Assembly: GCF_034676545.1 (NCBI RefSeq)
Contig: NZ_JAUCBZ010000006.1
Coordinates: forward strand, 1-17,371
Reading direction: 5' to 3'
Length of the DNA stretch: 17,371 nucleotides
Source of the DNA: Pararhodobacter sp.
Lineage (GTDB): Bacteria; Pseudomonadota; Alphaproteobacteria; Rhodobacterales; Rhodobacteraceae
Shown here: in pieces, positions 1 to 7,830 of the stretch
How the letters are laid out: the number at the start of each line of letters is the position of its first letter
How positions within the stretch are numbered: the first letter of the stretch is position 1
Program-made: the position numbers and the translations under genes
The notes under the pieces: generated by a model
Databases searched by the model: none
What the model was told of the DNA's origin: nothing
The model's input: the letters and a program-made list of their open reading frames with translations, nothing else

Positions 1-552
1 GGCCTCTCCATCGTTTCGGTGGTCGCCATCGCCGGACTGACGCCCCTGAAGACGGTTGAACCGTTTGTGGTGCGCGTCGATAATTCCACCGGCATCGTTG
101 ATGTGGTGTCCGGCCTTCAGCGCGGCCCCGCCAAGTATGATGAGGCGGTCGCGAAGTGGTTTGCAGCTCGCTATGTGCGGGCGCGCGAGGGCTTCGTCGC
201 CAGCGAGGCGGAAGAGAATTTCCGCACGGTGGCCCTGATGTCGGCACCAGCCGAACAGACGCGGTTTTCGGCGTGGTTCGCCGGTCGCAACCCTGAGAGC
301 CCCCAGAACGTCTATGGCAACAAGGCCACGGTGCGGATCAGGATCAAGACGATCTCCCTGCTCGGCAACGATGTGATGCAGGTCCGCTATCTGCGGATCG
401 TGACGCGGGGCGAGGAAGTGACCCAGACGCACTGGATTGCCACCCTCACCTACAGCTTTGTCAGCGCGCCGATGTCCGAACAGGACCGGCTTATCAATCC
501 GCTCGGCTTCATTGTTTCCGAGTACCGCGCAGATCCGGAGACGGTGCAATGA
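1..552 (+). CDS. virB8: VirB8-family T4SS inner-membrane protein, 5'-truncated by the window edge
   Basis: The reading frame is open from base 1, so the N-terminus and most of the membrane anchor lie outside; 183 residues are visible. The first residues (GLSIVSVVAIAGLTPL) are the end of a hydrophobic segment. They are followed by the periplasmic fold typical of VirB8: a TVEPFVVRVD strand near the membrane, an alternating strand region, and the family's C-terminal NPLGF motif followed by a Y..DPE element near the end. VirB8 is a bitopic protein that nucleates T4SS assembly and contacts VirB9 and VirB10 in the periplasm. Its stop overlaps the virB9 start (ATGA at 549-552), indicating translational coupling. 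Family assignment comes from motif recognition and the virB9-10-11 context; TrbF would be the name in a P-type system. Confidence 0.9.
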   Translation, partial: GLSIVSVVAIAGLTPLKTVEPFVVRVDNSTGIVDVVSGLQRGPAKYDEAVAKWFAARYVRAREGFVASEAEENFRTVALMSAPAEQTRFSAWFAGRNPESPQNVYGNKATVRIRIKTISLLGNDVMQVRYLRIVTRGEEVTQTHWIATLTYSFVSAPMSEQDRLINPLGFIVSEYRADPETVQ

Positions 553-1421
553 TCCGCCTGTCCGCCTTTCCCGTTCTCGTGGCGCTGTCGGCCGTGCCTT
601 TTGGTACGGCGCTGGCGCTGGAGACGCCAACCGCTGCCCCGCGTGACAGCCGCATCCGGTTCGTCAATTACGAGCCCTATAATGTGGTGCGCGTCATCGG
701 CACGCTGCGCTCGTCGGTTCAGATCCAGCTCGCGCCCGACGAAGAGATTGTGCACGTCGCCTCGGGTAACAATGTCGCCTGGGAGGTCGCGCCGGCCGGG
801 AACATCCTGTTCCTGAAGCCGCGCGAGAAGCAGCCCCTGACGAACCTTCAGGTCGTCTCCGCACGCCGGGACGGCTCCAAGCGCTCCTACCAGTTCGAAT
901 TGTCGGTGCGCGACGGGGCTGTCGGCCCCGGCTCCGATACCTACTTCCTGGTCAAGTTCCGCTACCCGGGTGATGAGGCCGAGGTTCGTCGTCTTGCCGC
1001 TGCTGAGCGTGCTGAAGCCGAGAAGGCCAACCAGGCCGACAAGGTGATGGAGTTTCACGCAGCCTATGGGCCGCGCAACTGGCGCTATAGCGCCCAGGGC
1101 TCACAGGTCATTGAGCCGGTGTCTGTCTATGACAATGGCAAGGTCACGACCTTTGCCTTCGCGGGCAACACGCAGGTTCCCGCGATCTACACGGTGAGCG
1201 CGGATGGCACGGAAAGCCTCGTGCCCAGCAACACGGACGGCGACCTTGTGACGGTCCATGCCATTGCAGCCAAGTTCATCCTTCGGCGCGGCGGGGATGT
1301 GACCTGCATCTGGAATGAGGCTTACGACCCGACCGGCATCAATCCCGGCACCGGCACCACCTCTCCCTCCGTCTCCCGGGTGATGAAGCCGCAGGCATCA
1401 GCCTCCCCCAAGAAAAACTGA
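549..1421 (+). CDS. virB9: VirB9/TrbG-family T4SS outer-membrane core protein
   Basis: This 290-residue protein begins with a Sec signal peptide (basic MIR, a hydrophobic stretch to about residue 22, cleavage probably after FGTALA). The N-terminal domain carries the family pattern DSRIRFVNYEPYNVVRV followed by strands with NNVAWEVAPAGNILFLKP. The C-terminal domain contains the VYDNGKVTTFAF strand and ends with a FILRRGGDVTCIWNEAY segment typical of VirB9/TrbG/CagX. In known systems VirB9 forms the outer-membrane core ring with VirB7 and VirB10. A separate VirB7 lipoprotein gene is not visible in this stretch. A short charged helix of EAEK-type repeats (residues about 140-165) links the two domains. 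Start ATG 549 overlaps the virB8 stop. The Pro/Ser-rich tail is probably disordered. Confidence 0.93.
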   Translation: MIRLSAFPVLVALSAVPFGTALALETPTAAPRDSRIRFVNYEPYNVVRVIGTLRSSVQIQLAPDEEIVHVASGNNVAWEVAPAGNILFLKPREKQPLTNLQVVSARRDGSKRSYQFELSVRDGAVGPGSDTYFLVKFRYPGDEAEVRRLAAAERAEAEKANQADKVMEFHAAYGPRNWRYSAQGSQVIEPVSVYDNGKVTTFAFAGNTQVPAIYTVSADGTESLVPSNTDGDLVTVHAIAAKFILRRGGDVTCIWNEAYDPTGINPGTGTTSPSVSRVMKPQASASPKKN

Positions 1422-1429
1422 GGTGCACC

Positions 1430-2578
1430 ATGTCTGATCCTGAAACCAACAAGGATGGCCTGGTCGCGGGCGAACGCGGGGCGGTTGAAACCGTCTCGAA
1501 GAAGCGCGGAGTTGACCCGAAGAAGCTGGTGGGTGGCGCGCTCATGGTTGGCGCTGCCGGCCTCGTCCTTGGCCTGTCGATGATGGGTGGCGAGAAGAAG
1601 GAAGACGTGCCCAAGCGCGATCTGGTGATCCGCACGAACGCGACATTTGAACCAGCGCCGGCCCAGCCGCGTCAACAGGCTGCGCCTGAACCTGCGAAGG
1701 TTCTGGCGGTGAAGGCCGCTGACCCCGCCCAGATGGAAGAGCCGGACCCGTTGCTGCAAGCCGCGACCCGCGCGCCTGTCATTGCTTTCAATGGCAAGGC
1801 GCGCAATGCGAGCGCTGGCGGCGCATCAGATTCCGCGGTGATGGCGGAGCCTGAGCGCAAGTCTGATGAGGATGCACGGTTCGGCCAGCTCATGAAGCCG
1901 ACCATTCTCAATGGCTCGAAGGCCGGGACACTCGGCAACCGGAATTTCATCGTGGCGATGGGGGCAAGCATCCCCTGCGTGCTGGAAACAGCCCTGTCGT
2001 CCGATCAGCCGGGGTTCGCGAGCTGCGTGATCCCGCGTGATGTGCTGTCCGATAATGGCCGCGTCGTGCTCATGCCCAAGGGCACGCAGGTCGTGGGCGA
2101 GTATCGCGGCGGCCTCAAGCGCGGCCAGAGCCGTCTCTTCGTGCTCTGGAATCGCGCCAAGACGCCAGAGGGTGTGATTATCACCCTGGCGTCTCCTGCA
2201 ACCGACGCGCTGGGCCGCGCCGGTTTCGATGGTTATGTCGATACCCACTTCTGGGAGCGGTTTGGCGGCGCATTGCTGATGTCGGTCGTCAATGACGCCA
2301 TGAGCTGGATTGGAGATGAGATTTCCAGCCGGAGTGAGGTGTCGTCCACCCAGACAACACAGGCCGGAGAGGATGCGGCCGCGATCGCGGTTGAGAACTC
2401 GATCAACATTCCTCCGACCCTCATCAAGCACCAGGGCGAGATGGTTTCGATCTTCGTCGCCCGCGATCTGGATTTTTCAGGGGTCTATTCCCTGAAGATC
2501 ACTGAACCGCTCACCAAGGTCTACGACCGGGGTGTGCTGGGCGATTTTGGGAACACCAATCCCCGCCTCACGAAATAA
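1430..2578 (+). CDS. virB10: VirB10/TrbI-family T4SS scaffold protein
   Basis: A 382-residue protein with the full VirB10 layout: a short charged cytoplasmic tail (1-32), one membrane helix at about 33-52 (LVGGALMVGAAGLVLGLSMM), a Pro/Ala-rich periplasmic linker (about 70-150), and the C-terminal TrbI-like beta-barrel domain from about 170. That domain contains IPCVLETALSSDQPGFASC, MPKGTQVVGEY, and TDALGRAGFDGYVDTHFWERFG, which precedes the hydrophobic outer-membrane-inserting segment ALLMSVVNDAMSW. VirB10 spans both membranes and transmits ATPase-driven changes to the outer-membrane pore. The start is preceded by GAGGTG a few bases upstream, just after the virB9 stop. Two cysteines in the TrbI domain could pair in the periplasm. 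The assignment is firm. Confidence 0.95.
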   Translation: MSDPETNKDGLVAGERGAVETVSKKRGVDPKKLVGGALMVGAAGLVLGLSMMGGEKKEDVPKRDLVIRTNATFEPAPAQPRQQAAPEPAKVLAVKAADPAQMEEPDPLLQAATRAPVIAFNGKARNASAGGASDSAVMAEPERKSDEDARFGQLMKPTILNGSKAGTLGNRNFIVAMGASIPCVLETALSSDQPGFASCVIPRDVLSDNGRVVLMPKGTQVVGEYRGGLKRGQSRLFVLWNRAKTPEGVIITLASPATDALGRAGFDGYVDTHFWERFGGALLMSVVNDAMSWIGDEISSRSEVSSTQTTQAGEDAAAIAVENSINIPPTLIKHQGEMVSIFVARDLDFSGVYSLKITEPLTKVYDRGVLGDFGNTNPRLTK

Positions 2579-2581
2579 AGA

Positions 2582-2597
2582 GCGGCCTGAAGGCCGC
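2582..2597 (+). promoter_or_regulatory. GC-rich hairpin between virB10 and virB11
   Basis: GCGGCC and GGCCGC are perfect inverted arms around a UGAA loop (extendable by a T-A pair), directly after the virB10 stop and upstream of the virB11 ribosome site. No T-run follows, so this is not a classical terminator. It could be a transcript-processing or stability element that tunes virB11 relative to virB10. The structure is seen directly; the role is inferred. Confidence 0.45.
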
Positions 2598-2616
2598 ACC
2601 TTTGAGGGACATTGCC

Positions 2617-3669
2617 ATGACTGACAAACGCGACCCAACGGTCGTGCGGACCTTCTTGCGCCCGTTCGCCGAATTTCTGAGTGACCCGGATCTGTTCGAG
2701 ATCGTCGTGAACAGGCCGGGCGAGATCCTCACGGAGGGCCGGGAGGGCTGGGCGCGGCATGCGCGCCCGGACTTCTCTTTTTCTTCAGCCCTCAATCTCG
2801 CCAACGCCGTTGCGTCCTGGTCGAGCCAGGCCATCAGCGAGACACGCCCGCTCCTGTCGGCCACGCTGCCGGGGGGCGAGCGTATCCAGATCGTCATTCC
2901 ACCGGCCGTGACTGCCGGCACGGTGTCGATCACGCTGCGCAAGCCCTCACACAAGACCTTCAGCTTGACCGAGCTGGAGGGCTTTGGCCTGTTTGATGAT
3001 GTGCGGGCCAATGATGCCGTCAATCCGGCCGATGAGGTGCTCTTTGACCTCTATCGGCTGGAGGATCATGCGGAGTTTTTGCGTCAGGCCGTGATTGCCC
3101 GCAAGAACATCGTGATTTCCGGTGCGACCGGATCGGGCAAGACCACCCTGTCAAAGGCGCTGATCGCTCATATCCCCACCGATGAGCGGGTCATCACGGT
3201 TGAGGATACGCCGGAACTGGACATACCGCAGGAGAACAATGTTCGCCTGTTCTACTCCAAGGGTGGTCAGGGCGTGGCGAAGATCGGCCCGACCGAGTTG
3301 CTGGAATCGTGCATGCGGATGCGGCCAGACCGCATCTTGTTGCAGGAGCTGCGCGACGGCACGGCGTTTGACTACATCGTCAACGTCAATTCCGGGCATC
3401 CGGGCTCCATCACCACAGTTCATGCCGATAGCGCGGCGCTGGCGATCGAGCGCCTCACCTTGCTGGTCAAGCAGAGCGAGGGCGGCCGGGATCTGGCGCG
3501 TGATGACGTGCGCGGCCTGCTGCACTCGATGATTGATGTCATCGTCCAGTGCCACAAGGTCAATGGCCGCTTCCGCGTGACCGAGATCGACTATGCGCCG
3601 GCACGGAGCCATGGGGCTGTTTCAGAGCCCCTCATGTCGTTCCCCCCATCTCAGGAGATCGCAGCATGA
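2617..3669 (+). CDS. virB11: VirB11-family T4SS hexameric ATPase
   Basis: The 350-residue product is a traffic ATPase of the VirB11/PulE superfamily that powers T4SS assembly and substrate transfer at the inner membrane. Visible motifs in order are: an N-terminal domain with DLFEIVVNRPGEI; arginine-containing TLPGGERIQIVIPP and SITLRKPS; Walker A GATGSGKTT at residues 169-177; the Asp box VEDTPEL; Walker B-like RILLQELRDG; and the His box SGHPGSITTVHAD. The ATG at 2617 is chosen over an in-frame TTG at 2602 because AGGGA (2605-2609) sits 7 bases before it. The stop overlaps the topoisomerase start (ATGA, 3666-3669). It differs clearly from the CpaF ATPase on the other strand of this window, so each machine has its own motor. 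Confidence 0.96.
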   Translation: MTDKRDPTVVRTFLRPFAEFLSDPDLFEIVVNRPGEILTEGREGWARHARPDFSFSSALNLANAVASWSSQAISETRPLLSATLPGGERIQIVIPPAVTAGTVSITLRKPSHKTFSLTELEGFGLFDDVRANDAVNPADEVLFDLYRLEDHAEFLRQAVIARKNIVISGATGSGKTTLSKALIAHIPTDERVITVEDTPELDIPQENNVRLFYSKGGQGVAKIGPTELLESCMRMRPDRILLQELRDGTAFDYIVNVNSGHPGSITTVHADSAALAIERLTLLVKQSEGGRDLARDDVRGLLHSMIDVIVQCHKVNGRFRVTEIDYAPARSHGAVSEPLMSFPPSQEIAA

Positions 3670-5957
3670 GCACGGTCATTATCTGTGAAAAGCCCTCCCA
3701 GGCCCGCAACCTGCGTGCCGCCTTTGGTGATCGCCATGGCCGTATCCTTGCCGCCCAGGGTCATTTGCTGCGTCTGGAAGAGCCCGAAGAGGTCAATCCG
3801 CACTGGAAGGTGTGGGGCCTTGATGTGCTCAAGCCATCCCAGGGCCTTTATGGCTGGCGTCCGGACGAGGGCGAGGGCAAGGCGGAGCGGCTGAAAGACA
3901 TTAGCAATGCCATGTCTTCCGCCAGCCGGATCATCATCGCCACGGACTGCGACCGCGAGGGACAGGCCATTGGCGAGAGCCTGGTGCGCCATTTTGCCTT
4001 TGAGGGTGATGTGCTGCGCGCCATGTTCACGGCCGAGGACGAAAAGACTCTCAATGAGGCGTTCGCAAACCTTAAGCCCAACAGTGACTGGCGTTCGCTC
4101 TACGATGCTTCCGTTGCCCGCTCGCAGTCCGATCACATCTTCAATCTGACGATGACCCGCGCGGCATCCGTCAAGCTGAAGCCCGATGGCTGGCGCGGCG
4201 CGATCGGCATCGGGCGTGTGCGGACCCCGACCCTTGGGCTCGTGTGCGCCCGCGAACAGGAGATCCGGGACTTCCATCCCCGCGACTTCTTCGAGATCGA
4301 GGCGGAGATTGAAGGATCTTCAGGGCGAACCTCCCTCTGGTATCGCCCGCGTGGTGATGCCCGGATCTTCGACGCCGCCTATGCTGACCGCATAGCTCTT
4401 GCGGCTTGCGACTATGCCGGCCCCCTGTGCGTCGAGCGCGCGGCCCGCAAGGCTGCGCCGCCTCGGCCGTTTGATCTGCCGGCCCTCCAAAAGCATGCGG
4501 GCAAATGGGGCTGGACGGCAAAGCAGGTCCTCGATGTCGCCCAGGCGCTGTATGAACGGCACAAGGTCATCACCTATCCGCGTGCCGAAACCCGCTATCT
4601 CCCCGAAAACCTGATCGCCCGCGCCGGCGCTCTGGCGGGGATGCTGCGGGGTATTGATGAGCTGGCTGCCCTGGTGCCGGCTGAACCTGTCATCCGCAAA
4701 GGAAAGAGCGGAATCTGGTCGGATGCCGGCATAGCTGGCGCAAGCCACCATGCCCTGATCCCCAACGTCAATGTTCCGGACATGGCGGGTGCTGTCTCCG
4801 GCCTCGATGGTGATGAGCGCCGGCTCTTTGACGCCATCGCGAAAGCCTTCATCGCCGGCGTCTCTCCCGATCACGAGTTTGATGAAACCACCCTTTCGTT
4901 TGTGGTGGATCTGAAGGGCGAAGACGGGTCGCCTGAGGAAATCCGTTTTCAGTCGAGCGGCAAGGTCGTGACAAGCGCGGGCTGGAAAGCAGTGCTGGCC
5001 AGCGATGCGCAACAGGGCGAGGACGGGGATGATGAGGATGAAGGCGAAGACGCCGGCACACTCCCGGCCTTCGTGAATGGCGAGGACATCACCTGTGGTC
5101 CGGTTCGGGCGCGCACGCGCCAGACCACGGCTCCCAGGCGCTACACCGAGGGCGATCTGATCGACGCGATGCAGAATGCCTGGAAGTTTGTGAGTGATGA
5201 GGGCGAGCGGGACCGGCTGAAGGAAGCCAAGGGCATTGGCACGCCGGCGACCCGAGACAGTATACTTGAAGGGCTGAAGCGTCAGGGCTTCCTCACCATC
5301 GAGCGCAAGAACCTTGTCCCCACCGAGATGGCGATGTGGCTCTATGACCTGCTTTGCGATCATGCGCCCGAGCTGGTTGATCCCGGCGCAACCGCGCGCA
5401 TGGAAGCCCGTCTTGATGATGTGCTCTCCGGATCTGTCCCGGCAAAGACCGTTATTGACGAGATCGCGGCGCTGGCCGGCGAGTTGGTCGGCCGGATCAG
5501 TGTTGTATCCCCTGAAGGCAAGCCCGCATTCAAGCGGCCACCCTCGGCCGCACTGCTGGCGGCGGCAAAGGACAAGGCCAAGCGGGAAGGCAAGCGCCTG
5601 CCCAGAGGGGCGGCCGAGGATGCGCAGATCTGCAAGGATTATCTCGGTCCCCGGCGCGAGGCGGGAGCCGGCCCCTCCGACAAGCAGGTTTCCTACGCCA
5701 GGAAGCTCGCGGCCGAGTCCGGCGAGGATCTTGCCGACGAGACCCTGAAGGACTCTTCCGCCCTCTCAAAATGGATCGACCGGGTACGCGCCCTGGCGGG
5801 CAAGGATCTGGCTTCCCCCAAACAGCGCGATTGGATCGAAAGACTGGTGGGCGATGGGGCAAAAGCCCCGAAGGGCTATCCGGACAAGATCAGCGCCGCT
5901 GACGCCAAAGCCTTCCTCGACAAGGCATTCGCAAAAAACACCCGCAAGCGGAAATAG
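3666..5957 (+). CDS. topB: DNA topoisomerase III (type IA), plasmid TraE/TopB-like
   Basis: A 763-residue type IA topoisomerase, which passes single strands through a transient 5'-phosphotyrosyl break and can resolve replication or transfer intermediates. The Toprim domain shows VIICEKPSQA (Glu8, Lys9) and the acidic pair in ATDCDREG (Asp94, Asp96). The catalytic tyrosine is Tyr304 in the VITYPRAETRYLPE motif. A KGIGTPATRDSILEGL motif near residue 525 is also typical. It is about 110 residues longer than E. coli TopB. The tail has no paired cysteines, so it lacks zinc ribbons, and instead carries a basic stretch and two related segments at about 669-705 and 716-750. An acidic insert (EDGDDEDEGEDAG) lies near residue 455. 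ATG 3666 has AGGAG 8 bases upstream and overlaps the virB11 stop; longer in-frame starts would lie inside virB11. Confidence 0.95.
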   Translation: MSTVIICEKPSQARNLRAAFGDRHGRILAAQGHLLRLEEPEEVNPHWKVWGLDVLKPSQGLYGWRPDEGEGKAERLKDISNAMSSASRIIIATDCDREGQAIGESLVRHFAFEGDVLRAMFTAEDEKTLNEAFANLKPNSDWRSLYDASVARSQSDHIFNLTMTRAASVKLKPDGWRGAIGIGRVRTPTLGLVCAREQEIRDFHPRDFFEIEAEIEGSSGRTSLWYRPRGDARIFDAAYADRIALAACDYAGPLCVERAARKAAPPRPFDLPALQKHAGKWGWTAKQVLDVAQALYERHKVITYPRAETRYLPENLIARAGALAGMLRGIDELAALVPAEPVIRKGKSGIWSDAGIAGASHHALIPNVNVPDMAGAVSGLDGDERRLFDAIAKAFIAGVSPDHEFDETTLSFVVDLKGEDGSPEEIRFQSSGKVVTSAGWKAVLASDAQQGEDGDDEDEGEDAGTLPAFVNGEDITCGPVRARTRQTTAPRRYTEGDLIDAMQNAWKFVSDEGERDRLKEAKGIGTPATRDSILEGLKRQGFLTIERKNLVPTEMAMWLYDLLCDHAPELVDPGATARMEARLDDVLSGSVPAKTVIDEIAALAGELVGRISVVSPEGKPAFKRPPSAALLAAAKDKAKREGKRLPRGAAEDAQICKDYLGPRREAGAGPSDKQVSYARKLAAESGEDLADETLKDSSALSKWIDRVRALAGKDLASPKQRDWIERLVGDGAKAPKGYPDKISAADAKAFLDKAFAKNTRKRK

Positions 5958-5968
5958 GGAGTTCTCAG

Positions 5969-6313
5969 ATGTCACAGATACTGTCTTTTTCTGCGCATGG
6001 ACACTCGGGTGGGGGAGTTCCGAGCATGGCTCGAAGTGAGCGCCCACTTCCACATGAACCCAAACGTCGGAACCTCAAGATTGGGGAACGTAACAGTTCG
6101 ATCAATCTGGAAGAGGCGTTTTGGGTGGCGATCAATGAGATCGCCGCTTCGCAGGGCATGTCAGTGCCAAAGCTTGTGCGCGAAATCAGCAATGCCTACA
6201 GCGGCGCGAACCTGTCTTCCGGCATCCGGACATTCATCGTGCAGTATTATAGCAAGGTGGCTGATAACCACGGTGAGCCTGTCCAGATCCGCGCCATCCT
6301 GAAGACATGGTGA
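5969..6313 (+). CDS. Small ribbon-helix-helix protein (RHH_4-like), possible regulator
   Basis: A 114-residue protein. The core (from about residue 33) reads RRNLKIGERNSSINLEEAFW, then AINEIAASQGMSVPKLVREI and NLSSGIRTFIVQYY. This matches the alphaproteobacterial RHH_4 pattern: a short beta strand, a helix with the EEAFW signature, then a second helix ending in a conserved leucine/serine-arginine stretch. Such proteins are presumed DNA-binding; no target is known. Two starts are credible. ATG 5969 has AGGGAG at 5956-5961. ATG 6026 has a stronger GGGGGAG at 6011-6017, 8 bases upstream, and would give 95 residues beginning at MARSERPL. The first 19 residues look unlike the family, which favours the downstream start. 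The gene lies in the T4SS operon between topB and the tadD-like gene and might autoregulate it. Confidence 0.75.
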   Translation: MSQILSFSAHGHSGGGVPSMARSERPLPHEPKRRNLKIGERNSSINLEEAFWVAINEIAASQGMSVPKLVREISNAYSGANLSSGIRTFIVQYYSKVADNHGEPVQIRAILKTW

Positions 6314-6321
6314 GGGACAGC

Positions 6322-6975
6322 ATGCTCAAGATCATCACATCATGCGTGCTGGCCATCTCGCTTGCGGGCTGCGCCAGCATGTCGGGCGACCTGGCTGGAT
6401 CTGCCGGCTCGTACTCGGTCATCGCCCAGGCGAAAGAGCTTCAGGGGGCCGGTCAGCACGAACAGGCCTCCGCCGTCCTGCAAAAGGCGGCGCTGGCCAG
6501 CCCGGAAGATACGACACTCCGGGCAGCCTATGGCAAGAGTTTGGTGGACCTCGGGCGGCTGAAGGAAGCGCAATCGGTGCTGTCTCAGGCGCACACGCCA
6601 GACAAACCAGATGCCATGGTGCTTTCTGCGCAGGGTGTCGTCGCATCGCAGATGGGCGACCACAAGCAGGCGCTGGCCTATTTTGACCGTGCGCAGAAGC
6701 TCGCACCGGACAATGCCGGCATCGAGGCCAATGCGGCCATGGCCTATGCCTTGTCCGGGCAACTTGATCAGGCCGAGACGGTTGCGCGTCGCGCTGCCGG
6801 CAGCACCACGGCCGATGCCCGGGTGCGCCAGACTCTGGGCCTGATCCTCGCCATGCGCGGCAAGGACGATGATGCGAGGAAAGTGTTTGCTGAGGATCTA
6901 AGCCCGGAACAGGCCGCCAGCAACATTGAGGCGGTCAAGCGCCTGCGAAAGGGTGGGAAGAAGTCAGTTGGATAA
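6322..6975 (+). CDS. tadD: TadD-like TPR lipoprotein of the Tad/Flp pilus
   Basis: A 217-residue protein with a lipoprotein signal (MLKIITSCVLAISLAGC, lipobox cysteine 17) followed by tetratricopeptide repeats. Clear TPR helices are seen at QGAGQHEQASAVLQKAALASP, LVDLGRLKEAQSVL, MGDHKQALAYFDRAQKLAPDN and ALSGQLDQAETVARRA. The C-terminal DLSPEQAASNIEAVKRLR element is typical of TadD. In Tad systems TadD is an outer-membrane lipoprotein thought to help the CpaC/RcpA secretin assemble. ATG 6322 is preferred over ATG 6307 because it begins the signal peptide directly and follows GAGGGA at 6312-6317; the ATG at 6307 overlaps the upstream gene's stop. It is odd that this gene sits with the T4SS genes, on the strand opposite to cpaB-tadC. 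A T4SS-linked TPR lipoprotein is the alternative reading. Confidence 0.8.
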   Translation: MLKIITSCVLAISLAGCASMSGDLAGSAGSYSVIAQAKELQGAGQHEQASAVLQKAALASPEDTTLRAAYGKSLVDLGRLKEAQSVLSQAHTPDKPDAMVLSAQGVVASQMGDHKQALAYFDRAQKLAPDNAGIEANAAMAYALSGQLDQAETVARRAAGSTTADARVRQTLGLILAMRGKDDDARKVFAEDLSPEQAASNIEAVKRLRKGGKKSVG

Positions 6976-7549
6976 TAACTCTGCGACCTCTCTCGAGCGT
7001 ATATCCCAAGCCATTGCATCAAACCCGAAATGCACTGGCGGCAAATTGGCCCGAACCCAGGTGTTCGATATTAGCTGCGGCCCCTCTAACGGCCCGGAGC
7101 TGATTGCGCTCCTGTATGCTGATGAGAAGCATCTTGGATACTGGTACGGTCATATCCGCAGACACCCTCTTGAAGGGGAGGAAAACTATGTCGCATGCCT
7201 AGCATTCTGCAAGGTTTTCATCAATGCGCCAACAGTGCCGCTGTTCTTCCAGAGGTTCGACTACTGGACCCGTATCCGCCTCGAATATGAACCTTGCACA
7301 GTACAATTACCTGATGATGCCTATGTACTGACGGGTGGATATGAAGAGGCCATCATTGCTCTGGAGATAATGATACAAAGGTTCGACATCGAGAAACGCT
7401 TCCCGGATGAAGGGGCTAGGCATCACACCGACCCTATTGACATGAGAGTCATGGACCTATTTGGCATGCACAACTATCGCGATGGCAACGGCGTCATAGA
7501 GGGACCACCAATGCCTAAGCCCGTAGCATTTGTACGGGGGATAAAATGA
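6968..7549 (+). CDS. Unrecognised protein, 193 residues
   Basis: I do not recognise this protein. The frame is open from 6926, but the first ATG in frame comes far downstream; TTG 6968, which overlaps the tadD-like stop and follows GGGAAG at 6955-6960, is the best start (GTG 7061 is an alternative without a clear ribosome site). The product appears soluble, with no signal peptide or membrane helix. It is rich in aromatic residues, for example LGYWYGHIRRHP and FFQRFDYWTRIRLEYEP, and contains a predicted helical stretch EEAIIALEIMIQRFDIEKRF. Codons such as ATA, TTA and CTA are more frequent than in the neighbours, suggesting separate origin. The stop overlaps the next start (ATGA at 7546-7549), so the two genes form a translationally coupled pair. 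Confidence 0.6.
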   Translation: MDNNSATSLERISQAIASNPKCTGGKLARTQVFDISCGPSNGPELIALLYADEKHLGYWYGHIRRHPLEGEENYVACLAFCKVFINAPTVPLFFQRFDYWTRIRLEYEPCTVQLPDDAYVLTGGYEEAIIALEIMIQRFDIEKRFPDEGARHHTDPIDMRVMDLFGMHNYRDGNGVIEGPPMPKPVAFVRGIK

Positions 7550-7794
7550 AAAAGTTGCGAAAGCATGAGCAGGTTCTGCTCAATCGCGCTGAACCCGACA
7601 TTGACGGCAATAACCAGGGTGCCCCGGCCACTGTAGGTGAAACAGTGACATTTGCTATGAAAGACAAGCATCACCGCTTCTCGCTTGATCTGGAGACGGT
7701 CCTGGGATGTCTGGCTTTTGCAGAAGACCAGGGTGCCGTGCCAGCGTTGCCTGATGGTTGGTGGCTCATGGTCAAGCAGCGTTACCACGTGTAA
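7546..7794 (+). CDS. Unrecognised small protein, 82 residues
   Basis: A small, probably cytoplasmic protein beginning MKKLRKHEQVLLNRAEPDID and ending LPDGWWLMVKQRYHV. It has a basic start, an acidic middle with FSLDLETVLGCLAFAEDQG, and no signal peptide or membrane segment. The ATG overlaps the preceding stop, so it is coupled to the 193-residue gene upstream. It is the last rightward gene before the convergent terminator. The pair's size pattern (larger then small, overlapping) can be seen in toxin-antitoxin or immunity pairs, but no motif supports that and I do not assign a function. Confidence 0.55.
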   Translation: MKKLRKHEQVLLNRAEPDIDGNNQGAPATVGETVTFAMKDKHHRFSLDLETVLGCLAFAEDQGAVPALPDGWWLMVKQRYHV

Positions 7795-7830
7795 AGCGAC
7801 GTAAGCGCAGGCGGGTTGGAGCATTTTCTC

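Noticed and set aside
450..1058. A 202-codon minus-strand open frame opposite virB8/virB9
   Set aside because: It is antisense to well-supported T4SS genes, with low-complexity content and no motif.
3549..3665. A longer start for topoisomerase III inside virB11
   Set aside because: The upstream part is an off-frame reading of virB11; ATG 3666 has AGGAG and begins the conserved Toprim strand at once.
4320..5363. A 347-codon open frame on the minus strand within topB
   Set aside because: It lies wholly opposite a gene with clear topoisomerase motifs; such antisense frames are expected in GC-rich coding DNA, and its product has no recognisable domain or ribosome site.
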